Origin: VAZQ01 sp035300505
Lineage (GTDB): Bacteria > Pseudomonadota > Alphaproteobacteria > Rhizobiales > Xanthobacteraceae
Direction: 5' to 3'
DNA length: 64,000 bases
Assembly: GCA_035300505.1 (NCBI GenBank)
Contig: DATGVJ010000374.1
Coordinates: forward strand, 4,704-68,703
Of this stretch, positions 34,484-42,922 are shown one piece after another (position 1 is the first letter of the stretch; every line of letters begins with the position of its first letter). Made by a program: the position numbers and the translations under genes. The notes beneath the pieces were generated by a model. It did not search any database. It saw nothing but the letters and a program-made list of their open reading frames with translations, and was not told the origin of the DNA.

Positions 34484-36340
34484 ATGAACATTAGGAAGAA
34501 ACGTTTCATGTTGGGCGTTGCCGCCATGGTTACGGCGGGCTTGGTCACGACGGTTGCCTCGCAGGCCGCCGAACAAATTCTCTCCGGGACCATCACCTCG
34601 GCCACGGGCGAAAAGCTGGGCGGCGTGACGGTGTCGGCCAAGCGCGACGGCACCACGATCACGACCAGCGTCTATACCGACGAACAGGGCAACTATTATT
34701 TCCCGCCGATGGAGGCCGGCAAGTACAACGTTTGGGCGCAGGCGCTCGCCTTCGAGACATCGAAGAGTGCAGTCGACCTGTTGGCTGCCAAGCGCCAGAA
34801 CCTCGCCCTCAAGGCGATCACCGACAAGGAGCGCGCTTTCCGCCAACTGCCCGGCGAAATGATGATCGCGGCTCTGCCGGAAGCAACGACCGAAGATGCC
34901 AACATGAAGAAAATCTTCATGAACCAGTGCACGGGTTGTCATGCGCCGAACTATCCGCTGCAATTCCGCTTTGATGAAGCAGGCTGGAGCAAGATCATCG
35001 ACCTCATGAAGGTCGTGCAGAACACCGGCGCCTATCCGGCAAACCCCAAGGCTAACCAGATCATCGATATGAACCAGAAGCAGCTCGCGGCCTATCTGGC
35101 CCGTGCGCGTGGTCCTGGCGAAAGTTCCGTGAAGGTGGTGTCACGTCCCCGCCCGTCCGGCGAAGCCGCTCGTGCGGTTTGGACGCTCTATGATGTCCCG
35201 CAGAATGCCGACGCCGGCATTACCCTCGCCCACGGGCCCGGGCCACAGAATGACGGCACGGACTGGACCCAGGGCACGACTTCCAAGCTCGGCCTGATCA
35301 CCCATGACGGTGGCATGGACTTCGACGGCAACATCTGGTTCACCTCGAACTCGCCGAACAAGAGCGTCACAGTCGGCCGCGTCAACGCCAAGACCGGTGA
35401 ATACAAGGCACTCAAAGTCAACCGCAATGACGGCCGCGCCGCCAACGCTCATGGCCTGACCCGCGACGCCGAAGGCAATCTCTGGTTCGACGTCGATCCG
35501 GGCCGCCGCAGCCTCGACAAGCTCGACCCGAAGACCGAGAAGATCACCGTCTACCAGACGCCGCAGGGCATGTCGCCACTCGGCGGCGCCGTGACACTCG
35601 ACGTCGACGGCAAGGGCAAGGTCTGGGCATCCTCTCCGGACGGCGTGCTGCAATTCGACCCGGTGAGCGAGAAGTTCACCGAGTTCAAGTCCAAGAACCA
35701 CAAGACCGCACGTGGCCAGGCCAACACCTACGGCGCCGCCGGCGACCGTGACGGCAATGGCTGGTGGGCGCAGATGGGCTGGGACACAATCGGCAGGGCC
35801 AACATCGCGGATGGCTCGACGGTCGAGATCAAGCTGCCGGAAAACAAGGCGGAAATGGACCGGCTCACCCCGGCTCAGCTCGCGGCTTACGACAAGGTCG
35901 ACGACCTTGCCAACGGCAACCCGCTCCCCTGGGGCCAGGGTCCGCGCCGCATGGGCACGGACAAGAAGGCCGACGTCCTCTGGGTCGGCAACTCCTGGGG
36001 CTCGAGCCTGGCCCGCATCGACACCAAGACGAACGCCACGACGATTGTGCCGTTCCCCGACAAGGCGATGCAGCCCTACCACATCGCAGTCGACGATCAG
36101 CACAACGTCTGGGGCAACCTCTGGACCAATGACCAGATCGTCAAATATGACCCCGCAACGCAGAAGTGGACGACCTTCGAACTGCCGGTCCGCGGCACGG
36201 AGATTCGCCACATCGCGGTTGACGAGCGTCAAGGCACGCTCAAGGTCGTCGTTCCGGTCTACCGCACCAACCAGATGGGCGTGATGTCGGTGCGCAGCGA
36301 GGCCGATCTCGCGGCCCTCAAGGCGAAGGCGGTGAACTAG
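34484..36340 (+). CDS. Exported tri-domain haem protein: regulatory-like beta domain, cytochrome c, Vgb-like propeller (paralogue 1)
   Basis: Protein of 618 aa. Domains in order: signal peptide (residues 1-29, ending SQAAE); a carboxypeptidase-regulatory-like beta-sandwich (about 32-110: GTITSATGEKLGGVTVSAKR, TDEQGNYYFPPMEAGKYNVW); a monohaem cytochrome c domain with CTGCH at 149-153; and a beta-propeller of the streptogramin-lyase (Vgb)/SMP-30 type (about 230-618) with repeated blades such as GLTRDAEGNLWFDVDPGRR, AVTLDVDGKGKVWASSPDG and HNVWGNLWTNDQIVKYDP. AAGGAG lies 8 nt before the ATG. The reaction is unknown; a periplasmic lyase or dehydrogenase passing electrons to the haem is inferred. 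It should not be read as antibiotic resistance. Confidence 0.87.
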   Translation: MNIRKKRFMLGVAAMVTAGLVTTVASQAAEQILSGTITSATGEKLGGVTVSAKRDGTTITTSVYTDEQGNYYFPPMEAGKYNVWAQALAFETSKSAVDLLAAKRQNLALKAITDKERAFRQLPGEMMIAALPEATTEDANMKKIFMNQCTGCHAPNYPLQFRFDEAGWSKIIDLMKVVQNTGAYPANPKANQIIDMNQKQLAAYLARARGPGESSVKVVSRPRPSGEAARAVWTLYDVPQNADAGITLAHGPGPQNDGTDWTQGTTSKLGLITHDGGMDFDGNIWFTSNSPNKSVTVGRVNAKTGEYKALKVNRNDGRAANAHGLTRDAEGNLWFDVDPGRRSLDKLDPKTEKITVYQTPQGMSPLGGAVTLDVDGKGKVWASSPDGVLQFDPVSEKFTEFKSKNHKTARGQANTYGAAGDRDGNGWWAQMGWDTIGRANIADGSTVEIKLPENKAEMDRLTPAQLAAYDKVDDLANGNPLPWGQGPRRMGTDKKADVLWVGNSWGSSLARIDTKTNATTIVPFPDKAMQPYHIAVDDQHNVWGNLWTNDQIVKYDPATQKWTTFELPVRGTEIRHIAVDERQGTLKVVVPVYRTNQMGVMSVRSEADLAALKAKAVN

Positions 36341-36341
36341 A

Positions 36342-36415
36342 AAACACAAGCACGCGAAAACGCGTACTTGTGTTTGTGAAGATTAGGAGGCGCGGACCAA
36401 TCCGCGCCTCTTTTT
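36342..36415 (+). terminator. Double hairpin after paralogue 1
   Basis: A long stem (AAACACAAGCACGCG / CGCGTACTTGTGTTT, loop AAAA, one mismatch) begins right after the stop, followed by a classic intrinsic terminator AGGCGCGGA-CCAA-TCCGCGCCT with a T-run (36388-36415). The same two-part design follows paralogue 3, which shows that the duplication included the 3-prime region. Confidence 0.8.
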
Positions 36416-36434
36416 ATGGGTCAAGGGCACGGAT

Positions 36435-36599
36435 CGTCGGATGGGTAGAGGTAAAGCGCGTTCTTCACGCGATTTACCGAAACCCATCGACCCCACGGGC
36501 CGCAAAAATGATAGGCTTCGGCATGTGGTTGATGGGTTTCGCCATAGCGCGTCGCGAGACGCGCGTAAACGCGCTTATGGGCCTCAACCCATCCTACGA
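36435..36599. repeat. Intergenic palindromic element (GGATGGGT...ACCCATCC type)
   Basis: The outer arms CGTCGGATGGGTAGAG and CTCAACCCATCCTACG enclose inner copies ACCGAAACCCATC and GATGGGTTTCGCC, plus a GCGCG-rich centre. This is a common extragenic element in Bradyrhizobium relatives. It separates paralogue 1's terminator from paralogue 2's control region. Confidence 0.65.
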
Positions 36600-36647
36600 T
36601 GACCCGCCCCTACGAAGAAAGCCTTCCCTTCAGTTTAGTTGTAGGCC

Positions 36648-36676
36648 CCCTTCCCCTCAGCACCACTCAGGCGTAA
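36648..36676 (+). promoter_or_regulatory. Shared upstream motif, copy 3 (before paralogue 2)
   Basis: CCCTTCCCCTC, 12 nt, GCGTAA, followed by TC. The following 225 nt to the ATG are also conserved with the region before paralogue 3, including CTGATTCCACGCATTGGCAT and CCGGCCTATCCAAGGAGAAC, so a long 5-prime leader is likely if this is the promoter. Confidence 0.6.
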
Positions 36677-36900
36677 TCTTCGGCCGAACTTGTGGTCGGG
36701 AAGGCATTTTCTGATTCCACGCATTGGCATGGCCGGTGGGAGGCATCGGCGGCGGGAACCCTGCCATCAAGGCCTCGGACCGCAATGCCAATGTTAAAGC
36801 TCCATTGCGAAAACTTCTGTGTTACAATTCTGTGTCAGGTTTCTATCGTCACCGGCCGTACCAGCGTACATGTTCTGGACCGGCCTATCCAAGGAGAACC

Positions 36901-38760
36901 ATGATGAATGTTAAGAAGCATCGTTTCATGTTGAGTGCTGCCGCCATCGTCACGGCCGGTTTCGTCACGACGGTTGCCGGACAGGCCGCCGAACAAATTC
37001 TCTCCGGCACCATCATCTCCGCATCGGGCGATAAGCTGGGCGGCGTGACGGTATCGGCCAAGCGCGACGGCACCACGATCACGACGAGTGTCTATACCGA
37101 CGAACAAGGCAACTATTATTTCCCGCCGATGGAAGCCGGCAAGTATAACGTCTGGGCGCAGGCGCTTTCCTTCGAGACATCCAAGAATGCGGTTGATCTC
37201 TCCGCTGCCAAGCGCCAGGATCTCGCCCTCAAGCCGATCACCGACAAGGAGCGCGCTTTCCGCCAACTGCCCGGCGAAATGATGATCGCAGCGCTGCCCG
37301 AAGCAACGACCGAAGATGCCAACATGAAGCGAACCTTCATGAACCAGTGCACCGGTTGTCATTCGCCGAACTATCCGCTGCAGTTCCGCTTCGACGAAGA
37401 AGGCTGGAACAAGATCATCAACCTGATGAAGGTCGTGCAGGGCACCGGCGCCGTCCCGCCGAACCCGAAGGCCAACCAGATCATCGAGATGAACCAGAAG
37501 CAGCTCGCGGCCTATCTCGCTCGCGCGCGTGGCCCTGGTGAAAGCTCGCTCAAAGCCGTGTCGCGTCCGCGTCCGTCCGGCGAAGCCGCACGCGCGGTAT
37601 GGACCCTCTATGACGTGCCGCAGAATGCCGAAGCCGGCATTACTGCTGCCCATGGGGTGGGCCCGCAGAATGACGGCACCGATTGGACCCAAGGCACCAC
37701 GTCCAAACTCGGCCTGATCACCCACGACGGCGGCATGGATTTTGACGGCAATATCTGGTTCACATCGAATACGCCGAACAAGACCGTCACCATCGGCCGG
37801 GTCAACGCCAAGACCGGTGAATACAAGCCGCTCAAGGTCAACCGCAATGACGGCCGCGCCGCGAATGCTCACGGCCTGACACGCGACGCCGAAGGCAATC
37901 TGTGGTTCGACATCGATCCGGGCCGACGCAGCCTCGGCAAGCTCGATCCGAAGACCGAGAAGATCACCGTCTACCAGACGCCACAAAACATGTCGCCGTT
38001 GGGCGGCGCCGTGACGCTCGACGTCGACGGCAAGGGCAAGATCTGGGCCTCGGCTCCGGACGGCGTGCTGCAGTTCGACCCCGCGACCGAGAAGTTCACC
38101 GAGTTCAAGACCAAGAACTTCAAGACGGCTCGGGGCCAGGGCACCACCTACGGCGCCGCCGGCGACCGCGACGGCAACGGCTGGTGGGCGCAGATGGCTT
38201 GGGACACGATCGGCAGGGCCAACATCGCGGATGGCTCGACGGTCGAAATCAAGCTGCCGGAGAACAAGTCCGAGATGGACCGCCTGACGCCGGCTCAGCT
38301 CGCGGCCTATGACAAGGTCGACGATCTCGCTATTGGCAACCCGCTCCCCTGGGGCCAGGGTCCGCGCCGCATGGGCACTGACAAGAATGCCGACGTGCTT
38401 TGGGTCGGCAACTCCTGGGGCTCGAGCCTCGCCCGCATCGACACCAAGACGAACGCCACGACGATCGTGCCGTTCCCCGACAAGGCGATGCAGGCCTACC
38501 ACATCGCGGTCGACAACAACCACAACGTCTGGGGCAACCTCTGGACCAATGACCAGATCGTCAAATATGACCCCGCGACGCAGAAGTGGACGACCTTCGA
38601 ACTGCCGGTCCGCGGCACTGAGATTCGCCACATCTCGGTTGACGAGCGTCAAGGCACGCTCAAGGTCGTCGTTCCGGTCTACCGCACCAACCAGATGGGC
38701 GTGATGTCGGTGCGCAGCGAGGCCGATCTCGCGGCCCTCAAGGCGAAGGCGGTGAACTAA
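36901..38760 (+). CDS. Tri-domain haem/propeller protein (paralogue 2)
   Basis: Protein of 619 aa, very similar to paralogue 1 along its whole length: signal peptide (to about GQAAE), regulatory-like beta domain (GTIISASGDKLGGVTVSAKR), cytochrome domain with CTGCH, and the propeller. The last 150 or so nucleotides are practically identical to paralogue 1, which suggests recent duplication or gene conversion. Two ATGs stand in a row; AAGGAG lies 4 nt before the first and 7 nt before the second, so translation may begin at 36904. It has its own upstream motif and terminator, so each paralogue appears to be a separate transcription unit. Confidence 0.87.
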   Translation: MMNVKKHRFMLSAAAIVTAGFVTTVAGQAAEQILSGTIISASGDKLGGVTVSAKRDGTTITTSVYTDEQGNYYFPPMEAGKYNVWAQALSFETSKNAVDLSAAKRQDLALKPITDKERAFRQLPGEMMIAALPEATTEDANMKRTFMNQCTGCHSPNYPLQFRFDEEGWNKIINLMKVVQGTGAVPPNPKANQIIEMNQKQLAAYLARARGPGESSLKAVSRPRPSGEAARAVWTLYDVPQNAEAGITAAHGVGPQNDGTDWTQGTTSKLGLITHDGGMDFDGNIWFTSNTPNKTVTIGRVNAKTGEYKPLKVNRNDGRAANAHGLTRDAEGNLWFDIDPGRRSLGKLDPKTEKITVYQTPQNMSPLGGAVTLDVDGKGKIWASAPDGVLQFDPATEKFTEFKTKNFKTARGQGTTYGAAGDRDGNGWWAQMAWDTIGRANIADGSTVEIKLPENKSEMDRLTPAQLAAYDKVDDLAIGNPLPWGQGPRRMGTDKNADVLWVGNSWGSSLARIDTKTNATTIVPFPDKAMQAYHIAVDNNHNVWGNLWTNDQIVKYDPATQKWTTFELPVRGTEIRHISVDERQGTLKVVVPVYRTNQMGVMSVRSEADLAALKAKAVN

Positions 38761-38802
38761 CTCTACAAGAGGCGCTGCCCCATAGGCAGCCCGAAACAAC
38801 GA

Positions 38803-38839
38803 GGGCGGCTCATTCCGAAGGGATGAGCTGCCCTTTTTT
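38803..38839 (+). terminator. Intrinsic terminator after paralogue 2
   Basis: GGGCGGCTCATTCC-GAAG-GGATGAGCTGCCC followed by six T. It differs in sequence from the terminators after paralogues 1 and 3. Confidence 0.85.
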
Positions 38840-38863
38840 ATTGTTAAATTGCCGCATTCCCTG

Positions 38864-38892
38864 CCCTTCCCCTCGGGGCCGCCCGGGCGTAA
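38864..38892 (+). promoter_or_regulatory. Shared upstream motif, copy 4 (before paralogue 3)
   Basis: CCCTTCCCCTC, 12 nt, GCGTAA, followed by TCT. It starts 25 nt after the terminator of paralogue 2, which fits a promoter or activator site for paralogue 3. The leader up to the ATG at 39096 resembles that of paralogue 2. Confidence 0.6.
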
Positions 38893-39095
38893 TCTCGCAC
38901 ATAGCACGTGGTCGGGAGGGCAATTTCTGATTCCACGCATTGGCATTGGCGGCGGGCATACCCGCCATCAAGACCTCGCCAGTGTTAAAGCGCCATTGTC
39001 ACGACTTCTGCGTTACGATTTTGTGTTAGCTTTCTGTCGTCACCGGCCGCACCAGCATACTTCGAGGTACTGAACCGGCCTATCCAAGGAGAACC

Positions 39096-40949
39096 ATGAT
39101 GAACGTTACGAAGAAGCATCGTTTCATGTTGGGTGCGGCCGCCATCGTCACGGCCGGTTTCGTCACGACAGTTGCCGCGCAGGCAGCCGAGCAATTGCTC
39201 TCGGGCACCATCACCTCGGCGTCAGGCGAGAAGATGGGTGGCGTCACGGTGTCAGCCAAGCGCGAAGGATCGACTATCGCGACCCATGTCTACACCGATG
39301 AACAGGGCAATTATTATTTCCCGGCCATGGAAGCCGGCAAGTATCGCGTTTGGGCACAGGCTTTGAGCTACGAGGCCGCCAAGAGCGAGGTCGATCTCGC
39401 TGCAGCCAAGAAGCAAGATCTCGTGCTGCAACCAATGACCGATCAAGAGCGCCGCTGGCGGCAGCTTCCGGCCGAACTGATGATTGCGTCGTTGCCGGAA
39501 GAAACCACGCAAGACGCGCAGATGAAGAAGATTTTCAGCAACCAATGCCTTGGCTGCCACATGTCGAGCTACCCGTTGCAGTTCAAGTTCGACGAGGCAG
39601 GCTGGAGCAAGGTCATCGACCTCATGAAGCTGGTGCAGAACACCGGCAACCTGGTCGCCAGCGCCAAGCCCAACCAGATCATCGAACTCAACCAGAAGGG
39701 ACTTTCGGCCTATCTTGCCAAGGTGCGCGGACCCAATTCAGCCGCGCTCAAGATCAAAGAACGCCCGCGTCCGAGCGGCGAAGCAGCCCAGGTCGTGTGG
39801 AATACCTATGACGTTCCGCAAAACCCGGATGCGGGCGTTGGAATCACCGCCCATACCAATGACGGCACGGATTGGTCGCTGGGGACCACCACCCGCATGA
39901 CGCTGCTCCAGCATGATGGCGCCATGGATTTCGACGGCAATCTCTGGTTCACGTCCAACGCGCCGAACAAGGTGGTCACCATCGGCCGCGTCGATACCAA
40001 GACCGGCGAAGTGAAATTCCTCAAGGTCAACCGCAACGACGGCCGCGCCGCCAATGCGCACGGGCTCACCCGCGACGCCGAAGGCAATCTCTGGTTCGAC
40101 ATCGATCCGGGCCGCCGCAGCCTCGGCAAACTCGACCCGAAGACAGAGAAGATAACGGTCTACCAGCCGCCGCTAAACATGTCGCCGCTCGGCGGCGCCG
40201 TGACGCTCGATGTCGACGGCAAAGGCAAGGTATGGGCCTCTTCGCCAGACGGCGTGTTGACCTTCGACCCGGCCACCGAGAAGTTCACGGAGTTCAAATC
40301 CAAGAACTCCAAACGGGCGAACGGAACAGCCGGCACCTATGGGGCCGCGGGCGATCGCAGTGGCAATGGCTGGTGGGCGCAGATGGGTTGGGACACGATC
40401 GGCAAGGCCGATATGTCGAGCGGCTCCACAGTCGAGATCAAGTTGCCGGAATACAAGCCCGGCATGGACTTGTTCACCCCGGAACAGATCGCGGCCTATG
40501 ACAAGGTCACGGATCTCTCCAACGGCAGTCCGCTGCCCTGGGGCCAGGGACCGCGCCGCATGGGCACCGACAAGAATGCCGACATCCTCTGGGTCGGCAA
40601 TTCGTGGGGTGCGAGCTTTGCCCGCATCGACACCAAGACGAATGAAACTACGATCATTCCGTTCCCCGACAAGGCCATGCAGGCCTATCACATCCATGTC
40701 GACAGCAAGCACAATGTGTGGGGCAACCTGTGGACCAACGACCAGATCGTGAAATACGACCCGGCCGCCGGCAAGTGGACGACTTACGAAATGCCGGTGC
40801 GCGGCACTGAAAGCCGGCACGTCTCGGTCGACGAGCGCAGCGGGCGGACCAAGGTCATCCTGCCGACCTACCGGTCGCACCAGATGTTCGTCATGACCAT
40901 CCGCACCGCGGAAGACATCGCGGCGCTGAAGGCGCAGACGGCGAAGTAA
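39096..40949 (+). CDS. Tri-domain haem/propeller protein (paralogue 3, more divergent)
   Basis: Protein of 617 aa with the same layout: signal peptide (to AAQAAE), regulatory-like beta domain (GTITSASGEKMGGVTVSAKR), monohaem domain with CLGCH in place of CTGCH, and the propeller (DFDGNLWFTSNAPNKVVTIG; GKVWASSPDGVLTFDPATEK; HNVWGNLWTNDQIVKYDPAA). It differs from paralogues 1 and 2 at many positions (e.g. TRMTLLQHDGAMDF for the SKLGLITHDGGMDF type), so it separated earlier. AAGGAG lies 5 nt before the first ATG, and a second ATG follows directly. Substrate specificity could differ between the copies; this is inference. Confidence 0.87.
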   Translation: MMNVTKKHRFMLGAAAIVTAGFVTTVAAQAAEQLLSGTITSASGEKMGGVTVSAKREGSTIATHVYTDEQGNYYFPAMEAGKYRVWAQALSYEAAKSEVDLAAAKKQDLVLQPMTDQERRWRQLPAELMIASLPEETTQDAQMKKIFSNQCLGCHMSSYPLQFKFDEAGWSKVIDLMKLVQNTGNLVASAKPNQIIELNQKGLSAYLAKVRGPNSAALKIKERPRPSGEAAQVVWNTYDVPQNPDAGVGITAHTNDGTDWSLGTTTRMTLLQHDGAMDFDGNLWFTSNAPNKVVTIGRVDTKTGEVKFLKVNRNDGRAANAHGLTRDAEGNLWFDIDPGRRSLGKLDPKTEKITVYQPPLNMSPLGGAVTLDVDGKGKVWASSPDGVLTFDPATEKFTEFKSKNSKRANGTAGTYGAAGDRSGNGWWAQMGWDTIGKADMSSGSTVEIKLPEYKPGMDLFTPEQIAAYDKVTDLSNGSPLPWGQGPRRMGTDKNADILWVGNSWGASFARIDTKTNETTIIPFPDKAMQAYHIHVDSKHNVWGNLWTNDQIVKYDPAAGKWTTYEMPVRGTESRHVSVDERSGRTKVILPTYRSHQMFVMTIRTAEDIAALKAQTAK

Positions 40950-40953
40950 AGAG

Positions 40954-41067
40954 ATCACAAGCACGCGCAGACGCGTGCTTGTGATTGGAAATGAGAGAGG
41001 CGCGGATCAGTCCGCGCCTTTTTTGATTGGAAATGAGAGAGGCGCGGATCAGTCCGCGCCTTTTTTT
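40954..41067 (+). terminator. Hairpin plus duplicated intrinsic terminator after paralogue 3
   Basis: First a perfect 14-bp stem (ATCACAAGCACGCG / CGCGTGCTTGTGAT, loop CAGA). Then a 42-nt unit, GATTGGAAATGAGAGAGGCG followed by the terminator stem AGGCGCGGA-TCAG-TCCGCGCCT and T-run, occurs twice in exact tandem (40983-41024 and 41025-41066). Either copy should end transcription. Confidence 0.85.
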
Positions 41068-41097
41068 AATTTGGTGCGTGCGATCGATTCACGTCCC

Positions 41098-41259
41098 GTA
41101 GGGTGGGCAGAGGCGCCGGGCACAATCGTGGGGCATGAAACGTGCCTCAATGGCGCCGTGCCCACGCGGCAACTTACACGCGGGGGAACGCGTGGGCACG
41201 GCGCCGCGCAGTTTTGTGTTTGTTTTGAGGTCGGTGCCCGGCGCCTTTGCCCACCCTAC
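41098..41259. repeat. Nested inverted-repeat element (GTAGGGTGGGC type)
   Basis: The outer arms GTAGGGTGGGCAGAGGCGCC and GGCGCCTTTGCCCACCCTAC are about 120 nt apart; inner arms GCGCCGTGCCCACGCG (41153) and CGCGTGGGCACGGCGC (41189) are perfect. The whole could fold into a branched structure. It is a typical extragenic element of Bradyrhizobium-like chromosomes, and lies between the paralogue-3 terminators and the end of the amidohydrolase gene. Confidence 0.75.
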
Positions 41260-41264
41260 AAACC

Positions 41265-42263
41265 CTACGCGATCCCCAACCTCGTCGCGATCGCGCGGCC
41301 CATGATCCAGTCCTTGTCTTCTTCCGACAAGAAGCTGAGTTCCTGCGTGAAATGCTCGATGCGCTGGCGATAGATCGCCTTGGCAAACGAATTGGTCATG
41401 TCGGTGCCCCAGAAACAGCGGCGCGGACCAAACGCATCGAACAGGCGTTTGATGCTCTCCGTCATGTCGCGATAGGGATAAGGATCGAACGAGTAGGTCG
41501 GTGCCGACGACAGCTTGACCGAAACATTCGGATATCGCGCCAGCGCAACGGAATCGCTGATCGCCGCCGGAATCCTTCGCTCCTTTGCGATTTCCAGCGT
41601 CAGCCCCATGTGATCGATAATGAGTTGCAGACCGGGATGACGCTCGGCGATGCGGGCGAACTGTGGTGTCTGACCATTGGTCAGGAACATCACCGGAATG
41701 CCGGCTTTCTCGGCCGCCGGCCAGAACCAATCCGCGGTTCCATTGGTCAACCAGACTGCCTGCGTACCATTGAAGGACACGCGAATGCCCTTCATTCCAG
41801 GCTGCTCTTTCCACTTCGGCAACAGGCCGGCGGAGTCGGGCTTCTCGATCGCGATGCGGCCCATGATCGCAAACCGATCCGGATGGCGTGCAACGGCCTC
41901 AAGCGCATAGTCGTTGCGATCGCCTTCCCAGGAAGGCGGCACGATGACGACACGATCGACACCGGCTTCGTTCATTATCGGCAGCAATTTTTCGACCGTG
42001 AATGGCTCAGGCAGTTGCGGCGTAGCGCCCGGCCGCCAAGGCCGGTCTGCTGTTGCTGGCTTCCAGAGGTGAACCTGCGCGTCGACGATCATGCGTTTGC
42101 GAGAACCAGTTTGTGGAGCAGGAGCCTGCTGCGAAGCAGCCGGCTGTGCAACAGCCGGCAAGCCGAAAGCCGTGAGCAGCACGCCGACGCCCGTTGCGGA
42201 ACTGAGAAAAAGCCGGCGTGAAAATTGGAGTGATGTATCATCTGATTCATCACGCGCTGACAT
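41265..42263 (-). CDS. Exported amidohydrolase (amidohydrolase-2 TIM-barrel family)
   Basis: Protein of 332 aa. A twin-arginine-like signal (SRRLFLSSATGVGVLLTAFG) precedes a TIM barrel with the amidohydrolase-2 pattern: DAQVHLW at the first strand (Gln in place of the first His of HxH), GVDRVVIVPPSWEGD, a mid-barrel His in LQLIIDHMG, and the closing Asp in CFWGTDM. Members hydrolyse lactones or decarboxylate small acids. GGAG lies 6 nt before the ATG at 42263; the frame opens nine codons earlier without a ribosome site. Together with the SMP-30-like and tri-domain genes it suggests periplasmic processing of a common kind of substrate, which is inference. Confidence 0.87.
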   Translation of the reverse strand: MSARDESDDTSLQFSRRLFLSSATGVGVLLTAFGLPAVAQPAASQQAPAPQTGSRKRMIVDAQVHLWKPATADRPWRPGATPQLPEPFTVEKLLPIMNEAGVDRVVIVPPSWEGDRNDYALEAVARHPDRFAIMGRIAIEKPDSAGLLPKWKEQPGMKGIRVSFNGTQAVWLTNGTADWFWPAAEKAGIPVMFLTNGQTPQFARIAERHPGLQLIIDHMGLTLEIAKERRIPAAISDSVALARYPNVSVKLSSAPTYSFDPYPYRDMTESIKRLFDAFGPRRCFWGTDMTNSFAKAIYRQRIEHFTQELSFLSEEDKDWIMGRAIATRLGIA

Positions 42264-42336
42264 TGTCCGCTCCTGTGTTGAAACCGGCATTCTCTCCGAA
42301 GCAACTCATCACTCCATCAGCGCGATGAACCTTCCG

Positions 42337-42891
42337 TTACCGGCTGATGCGCGAAATCTTCGATCCTTCAAGCGTGAGATTATACATCAGCCCCTTCGAA
42401 TCGAGGATGAACCCAATCACCGGGCTCGTGATCTTGTCGGTATCGATCGAGCCGCCGGCGCCGACCGTGATCAGGGTTACGGATCCATCGACCCCGACCT
42501 TCCAGCCATCCATACCTTGGAACTTCGCAAGCGCCGCCGGTGCCATGAACATGATGACGACGGAACGCGCCTGGGCGCCGAGCTGGAAACCGACCGACGC
42601 CGCGATCGTGTTGTAATAGCCGACCGTCCTGCCGCCGACCCGCATGGCGCCCTCGCCATACTCCCCGCCAACCCCCATGCCGGCCTTGACGACCGTCGGG
42701 AACACCAGGACCCCGGCCGCCTTGGCGGCCACGTTGCGGGTGCCGGGAATCTGGCGGAACAACCGGTCAAGCGTTGAACCCGCCCCGGCGTTGATCTCGC
42801 CCGCACTCGCGGCTTTGGCTGACGTGCTCGCACCCACCAGCGCGAAGGCGACGATCAAACCCGCACAGATTGATTTCCAAAATTGAAGCAC
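42337..42891 (-). CDS. SYLF-domain (DUF500/Ysc84-like) secreted protein
   Basis: Protein of 184 aa with a signal peptide (to about ASTSAKA). The SYLF domain follows: AAGVLVFPTVVKAGMGVGGE, GYYNTIAASVGFQLGAQARS, VIMFMAPAAL, and VGAGGSIDTDKITSPVIGF. In eukaryotes the domain binds phosphoinositide lipids; bacterial members are periplasmic and probably lipid-binding. It lies 73 nt upstream of the amidohydrolase on the same strand. Confidence 0.88.
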   Translation of the reverse strand: MLQFWKSICAGLIVAFALVGASTSAKAASAGEINAGAGSTLDRLFRQIPGTRNVAAKAAGVLVFPTVVKAGMGVGGEYGEGAMRVGGRTVGYYNTIAASVGFQLGAQARSVVIMFMAPAALAKFQGMDGWKVGVDGSVTLITVGAGGSIDTDKITSPVIGFILDSKGLMYNLTLEGSKISRISR

Positions 42892-42922
42892 AGCGCTCCC
42901 CTCCCCTTAATCCCGATAGCCG

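Noticed and set aside
36835..38946. Minus-strand open frame of 703 codons opposite paralogue 2, and a similar one of 402 codons opposite paralogue 1 (35141-36349)
   Set aside because: They are mirror frames of high-GC coding DNA, occur only because the paralogues are alike, and show no start signals or folds.
34484..40949. Reading the Vgb-like propellers as streptogramin (virginiamycin B) resistance genes
   Set aside because: The proteins are exported, carry a haem domain and are much larger than Vgb; the similarity is at the level of propeller blades, so a resistance role is not supported.
40983..41067. Possible CRISPR-like repeat
   Set aside because: Only two units, directly adjacent without spacers, each containing a terminator with a T-run; no cas genes nearby.
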